64,000 nucleotides of DNA from Epiperipatus broadwayi (lineage: Eukaryota > Onychophora > Udeonychophora > Euonychophora > Peripatidae): positions 310,001-374,000 of the forward strand of contig JAQFVV010012670.1 in the NCBI GenBank assembly GCA_028023455.1. Direction: 5' to 3'. Position 1 is the first letter of the stretch, and each line of letters starts with the position of its first letter. Positions 60,306-64,000 of this stretch are shown here, piece by piece. Under the pieces are notes generated by a model. It ran no database searches and was not told the DNA's origin. It saw only the letters and a program-made list of their open reading frames with translations. Both the position numbers and the translations under genes were made by a program.

Positions 60306-62290
60306 GTTAATTAGCTTTGGTCAGATAATGGTTGCGCATAAAATAAATGACTACAACTTTTACCACATTCAATGAAGGTGCTAAAACTTTCATGGACATT
60401 GAGCCTGTCCTTTTTTTTTTCTTTTGTACATTATTATCCTTGAATATAACTTTACTAATCTTTGGCAAAATTAATACTTTTTATTAGTCATTCATTAGAC
60501 TAGAGATTATACAATAATGAATATTTTTCTAGTGTAATTTCGACTACACCACTTTTACACAAGACAAGGATGGGTTTCTATCTGCTTTTAACACCTTGTG
60601 GAGGGATATAATCATAAACACATAGATCATTCTAGTTTTAATTTAGTCAGTTACCCCTCTAGTTTTTAGCGATCTTGAAAAAAATTCTTTTATTTAGTTA
60701 AGAATAGTTGACAAACCATAAACAGAAACCTTTTTTTTTTATTGTTGTTTTTATAAAACATTATTTGCAAAATGTTCTTTTGCCGAAACAAAACATATAA
60801 TATCCAATTTTTGGAAATACACTTACAAAAATTTTTTTTAAAAATAAAATTAGTTATAAAATATATACATTTATACTTGTCATTTACATTGCAATAAAGT
60901 TAGATTGGGCTTCCAAATATTCATAGAAAAAAAAAACCCTATTGTTGAACTAATTTATAAATATTTTATGACATTTGTAATCCGGTTATTAGTAGAACAG
61001 CTCACTTTAAAATCAATTGTATAAATAACAGATCATTTTAAAGCATCAAGTAATTTTATTCACCATTATTATCATCATCAACTTTTGATACACAAGTAAA
61101 GCCATTCTAACTTCAAGAGAAGAAAAAAATAAAATAAAATAATAATACTTGAGATGATATAAACCAATCTGTAAACTACTTATACATTCTAATATTTGAT
61201 ATTTTGGTGTGCTATTATTCAACTTCAATTGCAGAAATCTTTCGATACTATTTCTAATATGTAGCTCTACGACAAATTTTATTTTCTCCAATATCTTTCC
61301 AATGAAAACAATCAACATCGCACCTCTTTAAAATGTCTTTGGAATATTTCTCAAAATGTAAATGAGATATATCTCTGCCATGAAAACTGAACTAGAATTC
61401 ACTATTAAAACATTCTTAAAGAAAGTCTTGTATTGTTTATTTGTTTCACACATTCAATCCAATTGACCTTATGATTTTGTTGTTGTACTTTTAAAATTTT
61501 ATAGAAAAGCTTCAAATTATTAAATCGGAAGTCTATCACCAACGGAGTTCGACTACCGATTTAATAATTTCAAGATTTTCAGCACTTTATAATAATAGAA
61601 TAGTTTTAAATGAAACTTTTCTGATGCCTTTACATTACGTTGACATAGTGTGCCCAGGTTTCACTTCCATATAGTAAATTATATTTACATTAAACTGTTA
61701 TACGTCAATCTAAATATAATTTTTTGTGTATAACATATTTAAAATATATTAGAAACTATTTTTACAAAACATAAATCAAAAGAATAGTTATTCCTCTTAA
61801 TAAAAATATTTTTATGTCAAATTTATAATTTTCACAGCAAAAAAAAAAAAAATGCTTTTATTTTATTTTTTGATATATGTCACAATTTCTCCTTTTTTTG
61901 TCCGATCACTGATATGTAAAATTCATAATCATTTATTGTCATTTTCTGCCTTAATATTTTTCCATAAACAAAAACTGTGGATAATATTCAATCCCAGTTT
62001 CCATAAATAAAAAACTTCCTATATTTTTAGAAATGTTCAATTCTAACATTATTAATTTGTGATACTAATCAGTATTGCTCCAGGAATAGAAATATGTTCT
62101 TAACAATATTCCTAAACTTATTTGAATTAATACGATATGTAATGATCATTCTATTGAAATATATTTTAAACTGTGTTCTACACTGATTTTACATATAAAA
62201 CCTTAACCTTTTTCTTCTTATATTTGTTAATCACAAATTATAATTTCTTATAATCTTATCTCCTTTTCCATGGCTTAATAACAACATTTA
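60306..62290. other. AT-rich non-coding DNA
   Basis: No gene recognised. A strong hairpin at 61514-61570 is listed separately. Confidence 0.45.
61514..61570. repeat. 20-bp-stem hairpin
   Basis: AAATTATTAAATCGGAAGTC (61514-61533) pairs with GACTACCGATTTAATAATTT (61551-61570) with one mismatch across a 17-nt loop containing ACGGAG. No element borders beyond the arms were found. Confidence 0.7.
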
Positions 62291-62294
62291 ACTG

Positions 62295-62581
62295 CTTAAA
62301 CTCCATGAGCACTGTGGGCGCTCGTTGTAGTTCATTTGTTGAAGTTCGGTTTTCTTTTTGAAATTATGGAAAAACTGTAAGGACTATGCATGTGCCTATA
62401 CCATAATTCTCTTTGTTGTTTTTTTCTCTTTCCATAGGTAGTAGCCATTTTACTCTACAATAAAAAATAAAGTTTTTATTAATTTTTTTGTGAATAACGT
62501 CAATTGTTTTTTTTTCTTTTTTTTTCACACTTTGTTCAATTATACAGAAACAAAAGTACATAAAAGAAATAAATGGGAAAT
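62295..62581 (+). promoter_or_regulatory. Possible promoter/5'UTR of the right-edge gene
   Basis: GGGCGCTCG (62317-62325) is one of very few CpG-bearing spots nearby and lies about 260 bp upstream of the candidate start codon. No TATA box is evident at a convincing position. The call depends on the downstream exons being real. Confidence 0.25.
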
Positions 62582-62800
62582 ATGGCCTCCAATACGAATT
62601 ATTCTAGCGACGATCAATTTGCCCTGTCTAAGCCCTTTGAATCTGATAATGAGAGATCTAGAAGAATATTTTTTGTCATCGTCATACCAATAGACCAGGC
62701 CCGTCATCTCGTAACCGTGATGTTCGTCCAATCATAACCTGTGAACCGTTAAATGTGGAGAATTTCACTAAAACTCCAGGTCTGAAGTTTTCTATAATAG
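62582..62800 (+). CDS. Candidate first coding exon of an unidentified host gene
   Basis: ATG at 62582 opens a non-repetitive, Ser/Asp-rich frame (MASNTNYSSDDQFALSKPFE) that hits a stop at 62735. After the six-T run at 62669-62674 the frame two bases on becomes protein-like (CHRHTNRPGPSSRNRD, then TKTPGLKFSII) and is open to a good splice donor (ATAG/GTGAGT, 62800/62801). One extra T in the run would join them. Codon use is less AT-biased than the surroundings. The protein is not recognised. Alternatives are a pseudogene, or two chance frames. Confidence 0.45.
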
Positions 62801-63752
62801 GTGAGTATTCAATTTTAGTTTTTTTTTCTTATGTTATTCGATAAAAAACTTTTATCAACTATTATTGAGGAAACAAACAAATATGCCAATAAAGAAAAGT
62901 GTATGCGTGATTGGATGAATGTCTGCCTTTCTTGGGATGGCATTAGGAATTTCTAGCAATATGTTTGTATATAATGCAATTTTTTTTTTTATTCTGTTTT
63001 TACTAATTTTTGTTTTACTAACTTGGTTTTCATTGTTTTTGTTTTACTAATTTAGTTATTTGTTGTTCTACTAATTTTGTTTTTTACTAAACTTCATTTT
63101 ATATTTTATAGGCATATGACTGCCTGATTGCCTTCCTTATTAGAATTTTATAACAGCTTCATTATTGATTAATTTTTCCAATTGGTAAACAAGATCTGAA
63201 ATGAATTATGTTTTATTAATAATAATATTGAATAATATGAAATATTTTGCATATTTATATTAATTATATGAACAGGTATGCTTCTCTGGAAGACATATCT
63301 TGAAAGAAGTAGAATATAAACATTTTTTTTTATATAAATATCTGCCATAGAACCTTTTTAGTAATCATTGACTGCCTATTGAAATGAGAAATTTTTTCAT
63401 ATTCTAAATTTGTAAATTGTTTTTTGTGTTGGCAATGATTATTCAGTATGATGATGATGTTATAAACAAGGTTGGTTTATCCAAAGTCTAAAATCAAAAT
63501 AGTGCACCTTGTTTATCAGGCTTTTGAGTTTTCCCATAACCATTAGCAGAACTTTCATGATGCATACATATACACCACTTTTATAATATACATATATCTG
63601 TACCATGATGATGATGATGACATTTTATTTTTTTATTACATTTATAATGGAAAGTAATAATATTTCCAGTTCCTTCATTATTTTTGCATTCTGATAAAAT
63701 TTTATTTTTTATTTTTTTTATCTTTTATTAGGGAGAACATTTTTTCTTCCAG
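62801..63752 (+). other. Putative intron or intergenic DNA
   Basis: T-rich with repeated TTTTGTTTTACTAA motifs at 62996-63090. It would be the intron between the two candidate exons, from GTGAGT at 62801 to TTTTTCTTCCAG ending at 63752. The donor and acceptor phases do not agree for the preferred frames, so a further exon in between, or a different acceptor, is possible. Confidence 0.3.
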
Positions 63753-63848
63753 GCGCCTTGACAATTTGCAACATTTGGGGTAGAAGATAAAAATGAAGAA
63801 CTCTTAGAGGAACATTTTTGGAGATTGAAAAGCTATGGATTATCTCAG
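63753..63848 (+). CDS. Candidate internal coding exon of an unidentified host gene
   Basis: It is bounded by a strong acceptor (TTTTTCTTCCAG) and donor (CAG/GTAAGA at 63848/63849). The 3' part reads EDKNEELLEEHFWRLKSYG, an acidic, helix-like stretch. The 5' part reads RLDNLQHLG in the frame one base off; one extra G in GGGG (63777-63780) would merge them. Alternatively, splicing at the weaker AG ending 63783 would keep phase with the exon ending at 62800 (one base left over) without any change. Function unknown. Confidence 0.42.
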
Positions 63849-64000
63849 GTAAGACTTATATATGTTTAGAAAATTTTTTTTATGAGGAATACAAAGAAAT
63901 TATCACTGATGATGTAATTTGAATTTTAGTTAATGTTAATTTCTTAATTATGAACAAACAATAAAATAATACTTATTTCGGATGTGAAAATTTCTTTTTT
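63849..64000 (+). other. Putative intron start to window end
   Basis: AT-rich sequence following the splice donor. Nothing else is visible before the window ends. Confidence 0.3.

Noticed and set aside
61046-61318. 90-codon minus-strand open frame
   Set aside because: Composition typical of chance frames; no domain, splice site or homologous copy recognised.

Overview
The window is animal nuclear DNA: very AT-rich (roughly 70-75% A+T by eye), gene-poor, with no operons or ribosome-binding sites, and packed with remnants of transposon families typical of invertebrates: tRNA-derived SINEs, RTE-type and other non-LTR retrotransposons, a Ty3/gypsy LTR element, hAT, pogo/mariner-like and MITE-like DNA transposons, and Penelope-like tails. 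The species cannot be fixed from sequence alone. Most of the longest open frames are short and fortuitous, and nearly all readable protein is decayed transposon coding sequence.

Layout. 1-2153: AT-rich, nothing recognised. 2162-3806: a 1.65-kb DNA element with 20-bp-plus terminal inverted repeats (TIRs), a perfect 8-bp target-site duplication (TSD), an internal degenerate tandem array and a less AT-rich core. 4160-4737: an element with about 100-bp TIRs carrying an RTE LINE fragment in its middle. 6709-6841, 10331-10433, 17459-17525 and 29517-29661: one tRNA-derived SINE family, two copies with clear TSDs. 8988-9083: a 96-bp MITE.

14106-16262 is a decayed hAT (ZBED5/SCAND3-like) transposase gene. 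It is interrupted by a Penelope-like fragment (about 14850-15100) and by a 593-bp inverted-repeat element (15636-16228) flanked by a 20-bp TSD. Each arm of that element carries a hammerhead-ribozyme-like core beside a possible pol III B-box. A second inverted pair follows (16366-17270) and a decayed solo copy lies at 49750-49885. This hammerhead-bearing family is the most interesting content of the window.

20768-23902 is an internally deleted gypsy element with two LTRs, gag/protease/RT remnants, a polypurine tract and the end of pol. 24310-24690 and 55545-55760 hold two more RTE fragments. 26573-26897 and 27409-27977 are hAT-type non-autonomous elements. 30678-31440 is a pogo/mariner-like element in a TA target. 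About 34800-38100 is a relatively repeat-poor, CpG-containing stretch that could be regulatory. 42947-43547 is a near-perfect 600-bp palindrome, possibly inside a hAT element. 45095-46455 is a non-LTR reverse-transcriptase pseudogene. 52455-52634 is a fresh 90-bp tandem duplication.

The only candidates for host coding sequence are at the right edge: two short exon-like segments at 62582-62800 and 63753-63848 with good splice signals. Both frames need a one-base change in a homopolymer to stay open, so they may be a real gene with sequencing errors, or a pseudogene. The protein was not recognised.
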